DNA of 64,000 nucleotides from Streptosporangium sandarakinum. GTDB lineage: Bacteria; Actinomycetota; Actinomycetes; Streptosporangiales; Streptosporangiaceae. The stretch's first letter is position 1; each line of letters begins with the position of its first letter. Shown here in pieces: positions 1 through 8,714 of the stretch. The notes under the pieces are model-generated. The model made no database searches, was not told the origin of the DNA, and worked only from the letters and a program-made list of their open reading frames with translations. Location of the stretch: contig NZ_JACCCO010000001.1 in the NCBI RefSeq assembly GCF_013409935.1, positions 1,612,001 to 1,676,000 of the forward strand. The letters run 5' to 3'. A program made the position numbers and the translations under genes.

Positions 1-24
1 CGGGGGCCGGAACGTGGAAAGCCG

Positions 25-864
25 ATGATCGCCGTCATCCTGGCCCTGTGCGCCGCCGCGTGCAACGCCACCGCCTCGGTGCTGCAGCGCAAGGCGGCAC
101 GCGCCCTCCCGGAGAGCGGGGTGTCCGGCTTCACGCTGGCCTGGCGGCTGGTGCGGAACCCGGTGTGGCTGGGCGGCATCGGCGCGCTCATCGGAGGCTT
201 CCTCTTCCAGGCCGCGGCGCTGGCCACCGGCGGCCTCACGCTCGTGCAGCCCCTCCTCATCACCGAGCTGCCCTTCACGATCGCCCTCGCCGCGAAGATC
301 TTCGACATCCGGCCGAACCCGGAGACATGGCTGGCCATCGGCTCCCTGACCGGAGGACTCGCCCTCCTGCTGGTGGCCGCCTCCCCCTCACCCGGGCGGA
401 GCTATCCCGACCCGGACGAATGGCTGATCACCGTCACGGTGACGGTCTGCGTGATGGGAGGTCTCATCGCGGCGGCGAGGGCCTCCCGCGGACACCTCCG
501 CGCGGCCCTGCTCGGCACCGCCTCCGCCCTGGGGTTCGCCTTCACCGCCACGCTGATGAAGGAGGCCACCCATGTCCTCTCCGCGGAGGGGACCGGGGTG
601 CTGACCACCTGGTCGCCGTACGCCATGGTCGCGGCCGGCCTGGTGAGCGTCGTGCTCCTGCAGGAGGCGCTGCGAAGCGGAAGCCTGGTGGTCGTGCAGC
701 CGGCGCTCAGCGTCGTCGATCCGGTGATCAGCATCGTGTACGGCGTCGCGCTGTTCGACGAGACGATCCGGCTGGGTCCGTGGATCGTTGCGGAGCTGGC
801 CGGCCTTGGACTGATCCTCTACGGCACCGTACGGCTGGCCCGCTCGCGTTTCATCCAGGGATGA
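25..864 (+). CDS. DMT-superfamily (EamA-like) membrane transporter
   Basis: A 279-residue integral membrane protein made of about nine or ten hydrophobic helices separated by short polar loops, the usual size for the drug/metabolite transporter superfamily. The N-terminal segment runs straight into a membrane helix and contains a short basic LQRKAAR stretch typical of actinobacterial DMT permeases. The second half (from about residue 135) repeats the helix pattern of the first half, as expected for EamA duplications. The ATG follows a weak GGAAAG purine stretch. It is convergent with the glycosyltransferase gene, overlapping its 3' end by 14 bases. Substrate cannot be deduced. Confidence 0.8.
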   Translation: MIAVILALCAAACNATASVLQRKAARALPESGVSGFTLAWRLVRNPVWLGGIGALIGGFLFQAAALATGGLTLVQPLLITELPFTIALAAKIFDIRPNPETWLAIGSLTGGLALLLVAASPSPGRSYPDPDEWLITVTVTVCVMGGLIAAARASRGHLRAALLGTASALGFAFTATLMKEATHVLSAEGTGVLTTWSPYAMVAAGLVSVVLLQEALRSGSLVVVQPALSVVDPVISIVYGVALFDETIRLGPWIVAELAGLGLILYGTVRLARSRFIQG

Positions 865-2164
865 ACCGGGCGAGGGGGTCCGCGAGGCCGAAGAACGACT
901 CGACGGGCGGCGCGGCGAACAGCGCCGCCGCCCGGGCCGCCCGCCGGTCGCGTTCCCCGTCGCGCCCCAGCCGGTCCAGCGCGGCGGGCAGCTCCCCGGG
1001 GCCGGGGACGTACACGCTCAGCCCGGCTCGCGCCATGGCCAGGACGCCGTCCCTGCCGTGCCCGGGGATCGGCCGGCAGGAGAGGACCGGCACCCCGGCC
1101 GCCATCGCCTCCCGGCACGTCAGGCCCGCCGCGTTGTCCACCAGCGCGTAGGCGGCGGCCATCAGCCCCGGCATGTCGTCGCACCAGCCGAGGGCGATCG
1201 CGGTGCCTGCCAGGCGGCGGCGCAGCTCCCGGTTGCGCCCGCACAGCACGACGGGCACGTACCGTCCCGAACCCGCCAGGACGCCGGCCGTCTCCTCCAC
1301 CTCCCCCACACCCCACGAACCCGCCGAGACCAGGACCAGCCGCTCCCCCGCCCGCACGCCGGGCGGGAGCCACGCCGTACCGGGACCGGTGTCAGGGACC
1401 GAGCCGGGACTGGGGCCGTTGTCCGGTCCCGAGCCGGAAGTGGAGCCGGGGTCAGGTCCCGAACCGGGAGTGGAGCCGGGGTCGGCGCCGGGGCCGGGGC
1501 GGCGGAACTCCGGCCGCACGACGGGGGCGTGGCAGGAGGCCGGACGGCCGGTGGCGGCCCGCACTGCGCGCGCGGTCGCCTGGTCCGGGCACAGGTAGCG
1601 GTCGTTGCCCGGGTGCAGCCAGAGGCGGTGCGCCGCGAAGTCGGTCAGCAGGACCGTGCTGGGCGCCCGCAGGAGGCCGCGCCGCCGCAGGTGCCCGGCC
1701 GCCTGCGCGGCCAGGTGGAAGGTCGAGACGACCTCGGACGGCGGCCTGCGGCGTACCAGCCGGCGCAGCCCGGCCGCGGCCAGGAGCGTCAGCGGCGACA
1801 CCGGGGGCGTCCGGCCCGGCGCGGGCACCGCACCCGGTCCGCCGCCCCCGCCCTCCGCCCGCGCGGGTTCCCCGTCCACGCCGACCCTCCCGTCCACATC
1901 GGGCGTCCCGTTCCCTACGGGCGTCCCGCCGGGTGTGAAGAAGACGCGGTAGATCAGCGCGTACATCCAGGGGGCCGAGCGCATCATCCAGCCGTACCAC
2001 CGGCGCAGTCCCGCCCCGAGCCGGAGCGGCAGCAGCTCCAGCACGTCGGCCACCTCGGAGTCGACGCCCCCGGCCGACAGCCGCCTGGCCAGCTCCGCCG
2101 CGACCGCGTCATGCCCGGCGCCCATGCTCGCGCTGAGGATCAGCACCGTGCGCCGCGTTGGCAT
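851..2164 (-). CDS. MGDG-synthase/MurG-type glycosyltransferase
   Basis: A 437-residue protein starting MPTRRTVLILSASMGAGHD, the nucleotide-sugar transferase opening (SxxxGAGH) of the monogalactosyldiacylglycerol synthase/MurG GT-B fold. The C-terminal half has the donor-domain pattern: a GWCDDMPGLM segment followed by an AGLTCREAMAAGVPVL segment, equivalent to the UDP-sugar binding loop of GT28. The chosen start has GAGAGGGG seven bases upstream; a longer open frame to 2338 lacks support. A Gly/Pro/Ser/Asp-rich insert near residues 230-270 comes from tandem 30-bp repeats. Probably glycosylates a membrane lipid; acceptor unknown. Divergent from the NodB gene. Confidence 0.8.
   Translation of the reverse strand: MPTRRTVLILSASMGAGHDAVAAELARRLSAGGVDSEVADVLELLPLRLGAGLRRWYGWMMRSAPWMYALIYRVFFTPGGTPVGNGTPDVDGRVGVDGEPARAEGGGGGPGAVPAPGRTPPVSPLTLLAAAGLRRLVRRRPPSEVVSTFHLAAQAAGHLRRRGLLRAPSTVLLTDFAAHRLWLHPGNDRYLCPDQATARAVRAATGRPASCHAPVVRPEFRRPGPGADPGSTPGSGPDPGSTSGSGPDNGPSPGSVPDTGPGTAWLPPGVRAGERLVLVSAGSWGVGEVEETAGVLAGSGRYVPVVLCGRNRELRRRLAGTAIALGWCDDMPGLMAAAYALVDNAAGLTCREAMAAGVPVLSCRPIPGHGRDGVLAMARAGLSVYVPGPGELPAALDRLGRDGERDRRAARAAALFAAPPVESFFGLADPLARFIPG
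1425..1484. repeat. Two tandem 30-bp repeats inside the glycosyltransferase gene
   Basis: Units 1425-1454 and 1455-1484 differ at only three positions; related degenerate sequence continues from about 1383 to 1498. The unit is a multiple of three so the reading frame is kept, encoding a Pro/Gly/Ser/Asp-rich linker between the two halves of the enzyme. Confidence 0.8.
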
Positions 2165-2193
2165 CGCGTCCCCTCTCGCGCAGACTCTGAGGG

Positions 2194-3195
2194 GTGAGAC
2201 GTTCCGCGCCGGTCCCGGCCGGCTCCGGTGAACCGGGTCGCGGGAGGACGGGCCCCGGAAAGGCGGGCCGTGCCGCGCCGGCCGCGCACACGCCCGGAGC
2301 GCCGGGTCGTGCCGCACTGGCGGTCGCCGGCCTGGCACTGCTCCACGTGGGACCGGCGGCGACCTGGCTGCCCGCCGTACGGCGCCTGCTGCCCGGACTG
2401 GCCGGGGCGGGGGCGGCCGACCACGTCGCCCTGACCTTCGACGACGGGCCCGACCCGCGCTCCACCCCGCGTTTCCTCGATGAGCTGGCGCGGCTCGGCT
2501 GCCGGGCCACGTTCTTCGTGCTCGGCGAGATGCTCGAACGCCATCCCGCGCTGGGCCGGCGCGTCGTCGCCGACGGCCACGAGATCGCGGTGCACGGCTG
2601 GCACCACGGCAACGCCCTCGCCGCCGCGCCGGGCCGGACGGCGGCCGAGATCGGCGCGGCGGCCCGGCTGGTGATGGCCGTCACCGGCGTCCGCCCCGCC
2701 TGGTACCGGCCGCCCTACGGCGTGCTCAGCGCCGAGGCCCTGGTCGCCGCGCGGGTCCTGGGCCTGCGCCCGGTGCTGTGGACCGCCTGGGGCCGCGACT
2801 GGACCCGGTCGGCGACGCCGTCCTCCGTGCTGGCCGCCCTGGCCCCCGGCCTGCGCGGCGGGGCCACGCTCCTGCTGCACGACTCCGACCACACCTCCGC
2901 TTCCGGATCCTGGCGCTCGGGGCTCGGCGCCCTGCCGGAGCTGGTGGCGCGCTGCCGCTCCGCGGGCCTGCGGGTCGGGCCGCTGCGGGACCACGGCGTC
3001 AGCGGCGTCAGCGGCTCCAGGGGCTCCAGCGGCTCCCGCGGCGCCGTCCGCCGGCATCCGGTCCTCCACCACACCCCCGGGACCGCCGCGCCGGGGAACA
3101 CGGGCGACGCGGAAAACACCCCGGGCCCCTGGAACGGCTTTCATGACAATCCACTACCTACCACCCGGAAGGAAAAGCCCGGCGCTTTCCAATGA
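2194..3195 (+). CDS. NodB-domain polysaccharide deacetylase
   Basis: A 333-residue carbohydrate esterase 4 protein. NodB motifs are in order: TFDDGPDP (motif 1, catalytic base and metal Asp), HGWHHG (motif 2, where canonical enzymes have HTxxH), RPPYG (motif 3), a W-rich strand near LWTAWGRDW (motif 4) and LLLHD (motif 5). A hydrophobic N-terminal stretch (about residues 38-60) suggests a membrane anchor or signal. The last ~50 residues are low-complexity Ser/Gly/Pro and likely dispensable. The GTG start lies directly after TGAGGG. Family members remove N-acetyl groups from peptidoglycan or chitin-like polymers; the target here is unknown. Confidence 0.82.
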   Translation: MRRSAPVPAGSGEPGRGRTGPGKAGRAAPAAHTPGAPGRAALAVAGLALLHVGPAATWLPAVRRLLPGLAGAGAADHVALTFDDGPDPRSTPRFLDELARLGCRATFFVLGEMLERHPALGRRVVADGHEIAVHGWHHGNALAAAPGRTAAEIGAAARLVMAVTGVRPAWYRPPYGVLSAEALVAARVLGLRPVLWTAWGRDWTRSATPSSVLAALAPGLRGGATLLLHDSDHTSASGSWRSGLGALPELVARCRSAGLRVGPLRDHGVSGVSGSRGSSGSRGAVRRHPVLHHTPGTAAPGNTGDAENTPGPWNGFHDNPLPTTRKEKPGAFQ

Positions 3196-3300
3196 CTAGG
3201 TAAGGGCAAAACATCAAACGCTCTCCCACCTCATTTCCGGTAAACATCAATGGGCCGCAAGCCCATGTTTGCCCTGCACGACGAGGGACATCCTCTGTTC

Positions 3301-4170
3301 ATGCATTCGGGGGAGGACGATGCGGCGGGCATCACGCCCAAAGCACACGGGGAGAATTTCCCGGTGGCCGCACTGGTACTGCCGCGCGATATCCGCCGTC
3401 ACCTCCTTTCGGTGTACGGCTTCGCGCGGTTCGTCGACGACGTCGGTGACGAGGGCCGCGTCCGCGACCCGCTGCGGATGCTCGACGACGTCGACGCCGA
3501 CCTCGATCTCCTGTACACCGGGCGGCTCCCCCGCCTGCCGGCCGTCCGCGCCCTGACACCGGTCGTCGAGACCCGCGCCGTCCCCGCCGAGCCGTTCCAC
3601 CGGCTGGTCGAGGCCAACCGGCGCGACCAGACCGTCGGCCGGTACGGCACCTTCAAGGACCTGCTGGCCTACTGCGAGCTGTCGGCGAACCCCGTCGGCC
3701 ACATCGTGCTGCACGTCTTCGGCCTGGCGACCGCCGGGCGAATGGCCCTGTCCGACCGCGTCTGCACGGCGCTGCAGATCGTCGAGCACTGCCAGGACGT
3801 GGGTGAGGACCACGCGCGGGGCCGCGTCTACCTCCCCGAGGAGGACCTGCGCCGGTTCGGCTGCGGCGAGCGCGACCTCGCCGGGGAGACCACCCCGGCG
3901 AGGTTGCGCGACGTCGTCGCCCTCCAGACGACGCGGGCCGAACGGCTGCTCGACGAGGGGGAGCCGCTCGTCTCCTCGATGGGAGGCGTCGCCCGCGTCG
4001 CCGTGGCGGGTTACGTGGCGGGCGGCAGGGCCACCGTCGCGGCGCTGAGACGGGCCGGTCACGACGTCGTCGGGCGGGCCGTGCGCCCGCACCGTGTCCG
4101 GCTTCTCTCGACGTGGCTGGGCGTCCTGGCACGAGGCACACGAGGGGGGAACGGCCGTGGACGTCTCTGA
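3301..4170 (+). CDS. hpnC: HpnC, presqualene diphosphate step of squalene synthesis
   Basis: First gene of the hopanoid operon. A 289-residue all-helical squalene/phytoene synthase homologue with both aspartate-rich motifs: DDVGDE in the first half and QDVGEDHARGRVYLPEEDL in the second. The GENFPVA segment near the N-terminus is characteristic of HpnC. In the three-step bacterial route, HpnD makes presqualene diphosphate from two farnesyl diphosphates, HpnC converts it to hydroxysqualene, and HpnE reduces that to squalene. ATG 3301 has GAGGGA ten bases upstream and gives family-typical length; in-frame ATGs at 3250 and 3265 are alternatives without a clear ribosome site. Confidence 0.92.
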   Translation: MHSGEDDAAGITPKAHGENFPVAALVLPRDIRRHLLSVYGFARFVDDVGDEGRVRDPLRMLDDVDADLDLLYTGRLPRLPAVRALTPVVETRAVPAEPFHRLVEANRRDQTVGRYGTFKDLLAYCELSANPVGHIVLHVFGLATAGRMALSDRVCTALQIVEHCQDVGEDHARGRVYLPEEDLRRFGCGERDLAGETTPARLRDVVALQTTRAERLLDEGEPLVSSMGGVARVAVAGYVAGGRATVAALRRAGHDVVGRAVRPHRVRLLSTWLGVLARGTRGGNGRGRL

Positions 4171-5215
4171 CGCCTACCGGCACTGCGAGCAGGTCGTCAG
4201 CCGGGAGGCGCGCAACTTCTTCTACGGCATGCGGCTGCTGCCGCCGTCCAAGCGCCGCGCGCTCAGCGCCGTCTACGCGTTCGCCCGCCGGATCGACGAC
4301 ATCGCCGACGGGGACGAGCCCGCCGAGCGGCGTCTCGCGCGGCTGCGCGAGACGCGGGCGGCACTGGACACGGTGTGCTCCGGGATACCGGAGCCCTACG
4401 GGGTGCGCGAGCCCACCGGAGCACCTGAACCCGCCGGCGCACCTGAGCGCACCGGAGTGCCTGAGCCCGCCGGCGCACGGGAACCCTGCGCACGGGAACC
4501 CTCCGGGATCCTGGACGGCTCCGGGGTGCCGGAGCCGTCCGGCGTCCGCGCCGCGCCCGGCTGGCCGCCGCCCGGCCCCGAGGATCCGGTGCTGGTCGCG
4601 CTGCGTCACGCCGCCCTGCGCTACCCCATCCCCCTGCGGGCGTTCGGGGAGCTGATCGACGGGTGCGCCGCGGACGTGCGGGGGACGCGCTACGCGCGGT
4701 TCGAGGAGCTGCTGGCGTACTGCCGGTGCGTCGCCGGGTCGATCGGGCGGCTGTCGCTCGGCGTCTTCGGCGTCCAGGGCGACCGGGACGTCCGCGAGGC
4801 CGAGCCGCTGGCCGACGCGCTGGGGGTGGCGCTGCAGATCACGAACATCCTCAGGGACGTGCGGGAGGACCGGCTGGCCGGGCGGATCTACCTTCCCTCC
4901 GAGGACCTCGACCGGTTCGGGTGCACCCTGGACGTCGACTCCTCGGGCGGGCTCACCGACCCGCCGGACAGGCTCGCCGCCCTGGTGCGGTTCGAGGCCG
5001 ACCGGGCGCGCGCCTGGTTCACCGAGGGCATGCGCCTGCTGCCCGTACTGGACGGGCGCAGCGCGGCGTGCACGGCGGCGATGGCCGGCATCTACCGGTG
5101 CCTGCTCGGCGGGATCTCGGCGGACCCCGCCGGGGCGCTGGCCACGCGGCTGTCGCTGCCCCCGTGGCGGAAGGCGATGGTGGCGGTGGGCGCGCTCGCG
5201 GGGACGGTCCGATGA
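4157..5215 (+). CDS. hpnD: HpnD, presqualene diphosphate synthase
   Basis: A 352-residue squalene/phytoene synthase family enzyme with RIDDIADGD and RDVREDRLAGRIYLPSEDL aspartate-rich motifs. Family members are normally about 280 residues. The excess is a Pro/Glu/Gly-rich insert at roughly residues 75-135 encoded by tandem 18-bp units, between the first Asp-rich motif and the next helices. The GTG start overlaps the end of hpnC by 14 bases and has GAGGGGGGAACGGCC in front, arguing against the longer frame from 4094. Makes presqualene diphosphate from farnesyl diphosphate. The stop overlaps the hpnE start as ATGA. Confidence 0.92.
   Translation: MDVSDAYRHCEQVVSREARNFFYGMRLLPPSKRRALSAVYAFARRIDDIADGDEPAERRLARLRETRAALDTVCSGIPEPYGVREPTGAPEPAGAPERTGVPEPAGAREPCAREPSGILDGSGVPEPSGVRAAPGWPPPGPEDPVLVALRHAALRYPIPLRAFGELIDGCAADVRGTRYARFEELLAYCRCVAGSIGRLSLGVFGVQGDRDVREAEPLADALGVALQITNILRDVREDRLAGRIYLPSEDLDRFGCTLDVDSSGGLTDPPDRLAALVRFEADRARAWFTEGMRLLPVLDGRSAACTAAMAGIYRCLLGGISADPAGALATRLSLPPWRKAMVAVGALAGTVR
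4391..4480 (+). repeat. Five tandem 18-bp units inside hpnD
   Basis: Units begin at 4391, 4409, 4427, 4445 and 4463, each encoding a variant of Glu-Pro-x-Gly-x-(Pro/Arg); further degenerate units follow to about 4545. Because 18 is a multiple of three the expansion stays in frame and adds a flexible, charged linker to an otherwise compact helical enzyme. Confidence 0.85.
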
Positions 5216-6666
5216 GGGGCGGCGGTACGGTGCCGGGCGGTCCCGGGGCAGGCGCCCCGGACGGCCCGGCGTGGGACCCTCCGGCGGGGAGCGTCCCGGC
5301 GCGGGACGGCGCTCCGGTCGTGGTCGTCGGCGGCGGCCTGGCGGGCATCGCCGCCGCCGTCGCGCTCGGGGAGGCCGGTCACCGCGTGACCCTGTTCGAG
5401 GCCCGGCCGAGGCTGGGCGGCGCGACCCACTCCTTCAACCGCGGCGGCCTGACGGTCGACAACGGCCAGCACGTGTTCCTGCGCTGCTGCACGGCCTACC
5501 GGGGCCTGCTCGACCGGCTCGGCCGCACCGGACTGGTGCACCTGCAGGACCGGTTCGACGTGCCGGTGCTCACCCCCTGGGGGCGGTCCGGGCGGCTGCG
5601 GCGCACGGCCCTGCCGGGGCCGTTCCACCTGCTGCCGGCGCTGGCGCGGTACCCGCTGCTGGGACCGGCCGACCGGCTGCGCGCGATGCGGGCCTCGCTG
5701 GCCCTGCGCCGGCTCGACCCGGCGGACCCCGCGCTGGACCGGATCGACCTCGGGAGCTGGCTGGCCGCCCACGGGCAGAGCGAAGCCGCGCGGCGGGCGC
5801 TGTGGGAGCTGTTCGCGATGGCGGCGCTGAACGCCGCCGTCGAGGACGTGGCCCTGGGTCCGGCCGCGATGGTCTTCAAAACGGCGCTGTTCGGCCGGGC
5901 GGACGCGGCCGACATCGGGCTGCCCGCCGTACCCCTGGGCGAGCTGCACGGCGCCGCGGCGCGGGCCGCCATCGAGCGGCTCGGCGGCGCGGTGCACCTG
6001 TCGTCGAAGGCCACCGCCGTCGGGCCGGGCCCGGTGGTCACCGTGGGCGGCGGCCGAATCGAGGCGTCCGCCGTCATCGTGGCCGCGCCGCACGAGCAGG
6101 CCGCGGCGCTGCTCCCCGAGGACGCCGTGCCCGGCGTCCGGCGCTGGAGCGGCCTGGACGCCAGCCCGATCGTCAACGTGCACATCGTCTACGACCGGCG
6201 GGTCACCGAGACGCCGTTCGCGGCGGTCGTGGGCTCTCCCGTGCAGTGGGTCTTCGACCGGTCGCGGGTGGCGGGGCTGGAACGCGGACAGTACCTCGCC
6301 GTGTCGGTCTCGGCGGCGGACCGCTGGATCGACACGCCCACCGCGCTGCTGCGGGCCGTGTTCGAGCCCGCGCTGGAACGGATCTTCCCCGCCGCCCGGC
6401 GGGCCGAGATCGTCGACTTCTTCGTCACCAGGGAGCGTCGCGCCACCTTCCGCCAGCGTCCCGGCAGCGGCGCGCTGCGCCCCGGAGCCGTCACCCGGTG
6501 GCCCGGGGTCTTCCTCGCCGGCGCGTGGACCGACACGGGCTGGCCCGACACCATGGAGGCCGCCGTGCGCAGCGGGCTCTGCGCGGCCCGCCTGGCCGGA
6601 CGCCACCTCGGCGGGCCGGCGGCCCGATCTCCCCGGACGTCCCACCACCGGGAGGCACTGACATGA
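5212..6666 (+). CDS. hpnE: HpnE, hydroxysqualene dehydroxylase (FAD)
   Basis: A 484-residue FAD-dependent amine-oxidase-fold enzyme. After a Gly/Pro-rich N-terminus it has the Rossmann motif VVVVGGGLAGIAAAVAL with a downstream acidic residue (FEARPRLGG), and a C-terminal FAD motif around VFLAGAWTDTGWPDTMEAAVRSG. It completes the hpnC/D/E route by reducing hydroxysqualene to squalene. The ATG at 5212 overlaps the hpnD stop (ATGA), indicating translational coupling; the open frame extends upstream to 4663 but that part is a shadow of hpnD. It ends in another ATGA overlap with shc. Confidence 0.92.
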   Translation: MRGGGTVPGGPGAGAPDGPAWDPPAGSVPARDGAPVVVVGGGLAGIAAAVALGEAGHRVTLFEARPRLGGATHSFNRGGLTVDNGQHVFLRCCTAYRGLLDRLGRTGLVHLQDRFDVPVLTPWGRSGRLRRTALPGPFHLLPALARYPLLGPADRLRAMRASLALRRLDPADPALDRIDLGSWLAAHGQSEAARRALWELFAMAALNAAVEDVALGPAAMVFKTALFGRADAADIGLPAVPLGELHGAAARAAIERLGGAVHLSSKATAVGPGPVVTVGGGRIEASAVIVAAPHEQAAALLPEDAVPGVRRWSGLDASPIVNVHIVYDRRVTETPFAAVVGSPVQWVFDRSRVAGLERGQYLAVSVSAADRWIDTPTALLRAVFEPALERIFPAARRAEIVDFFVTRERRATFRQRPGSGALRPGAVTRWPGVFLAGAWTDTGWPDTMEAAVRSGLCAARLAGRHLGGPAARSPRTSHHREALT

Positions 6667-8714
6667 CCACCGAGACCGCCGGGGACACCGGAGGGGCCAC
6701 CGCGACCACCGGAACCACCGGGGTCGCCGAAGTCGCCGGGGTCACCGGGATCACCGCGATCACCCCGGCCGCCGGAACCGCCGTGCCCCTCGCCGCCCCG
6801 GTGATCGCCGCGTCCGCCGTGACCGTCGCGCCGGCCGGGACGACCGGCCTGGCCGGACGCGCCGCGCTCGCCCTGGACGCGGCGTGCGAGCACCTGCTCG
6901 GCCTGCAGTCCCCCGAGGGGTGGTGGAAGGGCGAGCTGCAGACCAACGTGACCATGGACGCCGAGGACCTCCTGCTGCGGGAGTTCCTCGGCATCCGCAC
7001 CGAGGAGGACACCGCCGCGGCGGCCCGGTGGATCCGCTCCGAGCAGCGCGGCGACGGGACGTGGGCCACCTTCCACGACGGGCCCGGCGACCTGTCCACC
7101 ACGGTGGAGGCGTACACGGCGCTGCGGCTCGCCGGCGAACCGCCCGACGCCGCCCACATGCGGGCCGCGGCCGGTTTCGTCCGGGACATGGGAGGCGTCG
7201 AGGAGGCCCGGGTGTTCACCCGGATCTGGCTGGCGCTGTTCGGGCGATGGCCGTGGGAGCGGCTTCCGGCGCTCCCCCCGGAGATGATCTTCCTGCCGCC
7301 GTGGTTCCCGCTCAACGTCTACGACTGGGCCTGCTGGGCCCGGCAGACGGTCGTGCCGCTCACCGTCGTGGCCGCCCACCGGCCGGTGCGGCCGCTCCCG
7401 TTCGACCTGGACGAGCTGCGCACCGGCCGCCGGCCCGGCGGGTGGCCCCGCCCCGGATGGGAGGCGGCGTTCGCCGCCCTCGACCGGGTCCTGCGCCGGT
7501 ACGAGCGGCGGCCCGTCCCGGGCCTGCGGCGGGCCGCGCTGCGCCGCGCCGCCGAGTGGATCGTCGCGCGGCAGGAGACCGACGGGTCGTGGGGCGGCAT
7601 CCAGCCGCCCTGGGTGTACTCGCTGATCGCCCTTCACCTCCAGGGCTACCACCTCGACCACCCGGTGATGCGGAAGGGCGTGGAGGGGATCGACCGCTTC
7701 ACGATCAGGGAAGCCGGGACGCGCCGGCTGGAGGCGTGCCAGTCGCCGGTGTGGGACACCGTGCTCGCGGTCAACGGCCTGCTGGACGCCGGGCTGTCCG
7801 GCGACCACCCGGCCCTGCTGCGGGCCGCGGACTGGGTGCTAGCCGAGGAGATCCGCGGACCCGGTGACTGGTCGGTGCGACGGCCGGACCTGCCGCCCGG
7901 CGGGTGGGCGTTCGAGTTCGACAACGACGGCTACCCCGACATCGACGACACCGCCGAGGCGGTCCTCGCCCTGCGCCGGGTGCGCCACCCAGGGGTACGG
8001 CCGGCGGTCGACCGGGCGGTGCGCTGGATGACCGGCATGGCCTCCCGCGACGGCGGCTACGGCGCCTTCGACGCCGACAACACCCAGGTGCTGTGCACGA
8101 AGCTGCCGTTCTGCGACTTCGGCGCGGTCATCGACCCGCCGTCCGCCGACGTCACCGCCCACGTCGCCGAGGCGCTCGCCCACGAGGCCCCCGGCTCCCC
8201 CGCCCTGCGGCGGGCCGTGGTGTGGCTGCTGCGGGCGCAGGAGGCCGACGGGTCGTGGTTCGGCCGCTGGGGCGTCAACCACGTCTACGGCACCGGGGCT
8301 GTGGTGCCCGCGCTCGTCGCGGCCGGCGTGCGGCCGGACGGCCCCAGGATCCGGCGGGCCGTCGCCTGGCTGGAGCGCCACCAGAACGCCGACGGCGGCT
8401 GGGGCGAGGACCTTCGTTCCTACACCGACCCGGCGTGGATCGGGCGCGGCGCGTCCACGCCCTCGCAGACGGCGTGGGCGCTGCTGGCGCTGCTCGCCGC
8501 CGGGGAACGCTCACCGGCGGTGGACCGGGGCGTGGCGTGGCTGGCCGACAACCAGCGGCCGGACGGCACGTGGGACGAGCAGTACTTCACCGGGACCGGC
8601 TTCCCCGGCGACTTCTCCATCAACTACCACCTCTACCGGCTCGTCTTCCCGGTCAGCGCGCTCGGCCGCTACCTGCGCCGGGAGCGGCGGACCGGCGGGG
8701 AGGCCCCGCCGTGA
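6663..8714 (+). CDS. shc: Squalene-hopene cyclase
   Basis: A 683-residue cyclase that folds squalene into hopene/hopanol at the membrane. The protonating DxDDTA motif is present as DIDDTA (Asp426, Asp428, Asp429 by this start). Several QW repeats are visible, such as the QETDGSWGG, QEADGSWFGRW, QNADGGWGE and QRPDGTWDE segments. About 55 N-terminal residues rich in Thr/Ala/Gly precede the first conserved helix and are absent from typical 630-residue cyclases; they are low-complexity repeat sequence. The ATG overlaps the hpnE stop. The last codons overlap the hpnG GTG start as GTGA. Confidence 0.95.
   Translation: MTTETAGDTGGATATTGTTGVAEVAGVTGITAITPAAGTAVPLAAPVIAASAVTVAPAGTTGLAGRAALALDAACEHLLGLQSPEGWWKGELQTNVTMDAEDLLLREFLGIRTEEDTAAAARWIRSEQRGDGTWATFHDGPGDLSTTVEAYTALRLAGEPPDAAHMRAAAGFVRDMGGVEEARVFTRIWLALFGRWPWERLPALPPEMIFLPPWFPLNVYDWACWARQTVVPLTVVAAHRPVRPLPFDLDELRTGRRPGGWPRPGWEAAFAALDRVLRRYERRPVPGLRRAALRRAAEWIVARQETDGSWGGIQPPWVYSLIALHLQGYHLDHPVMRKGVEGIDRFTIREAGTRRLEACQSPVWDTVLAVNGLLDAGLSGDHPALLRAADWVLAEEIRGPGDWSVRRPDLPPGGWAFEFDNDGYPDIDDTAEAVLALRRVRHPGVRPAVDRAVRWMTGMASRDGGYGAFDADNTQVLCTKLPFCDFGAVIDPPSADVTAHVAEALAHEAPGSPALRRAVVWLLRAQEADGSWFGRWGVNHVYGTGAVVPALVAAGVRPDGPRIRRAVAWLERHQNADGGWGEDLRSYTDPAWIGRGASTPSQTAWALLALLAAGERSPAVDRGVAWLADNQRPDGTWDEQYFTGTGFPGDFSINYHLYRLVFPVSALGRYLRRERRTGGEAPP
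6675..6790 (+). repeat. Low-complexity Thr/Gly/Val/Ala-coding repeat at the shc 5' end
   Basis: Imperfect tandem 9- to 15-base elements built around ACCGG and GTCGCC/GTCACC encode an N-terminal extension of Thr-Gly-Thr-Thr-Gly-Val type. The following conserved cyclase start (segment with LLGLQSPEGWWKGELQ) suggests this stretch is not part of the fold. Confidence 0.7.

Noticed and set aside
4663-5211. N-terminal extension of HpnE frame upstream of 5212
   Set aside because: It is antisense-free shadow of hpnD in another frame; the ATGA overlap at 5212 is the natural start.
5271-6662. Very long frame giving an 1147-residue cyclase
   Set aside because: The first 464 residues are Arg/Gly/Pro-rich shadow sequence of hpnE; cyclase homology begins only after 6663.
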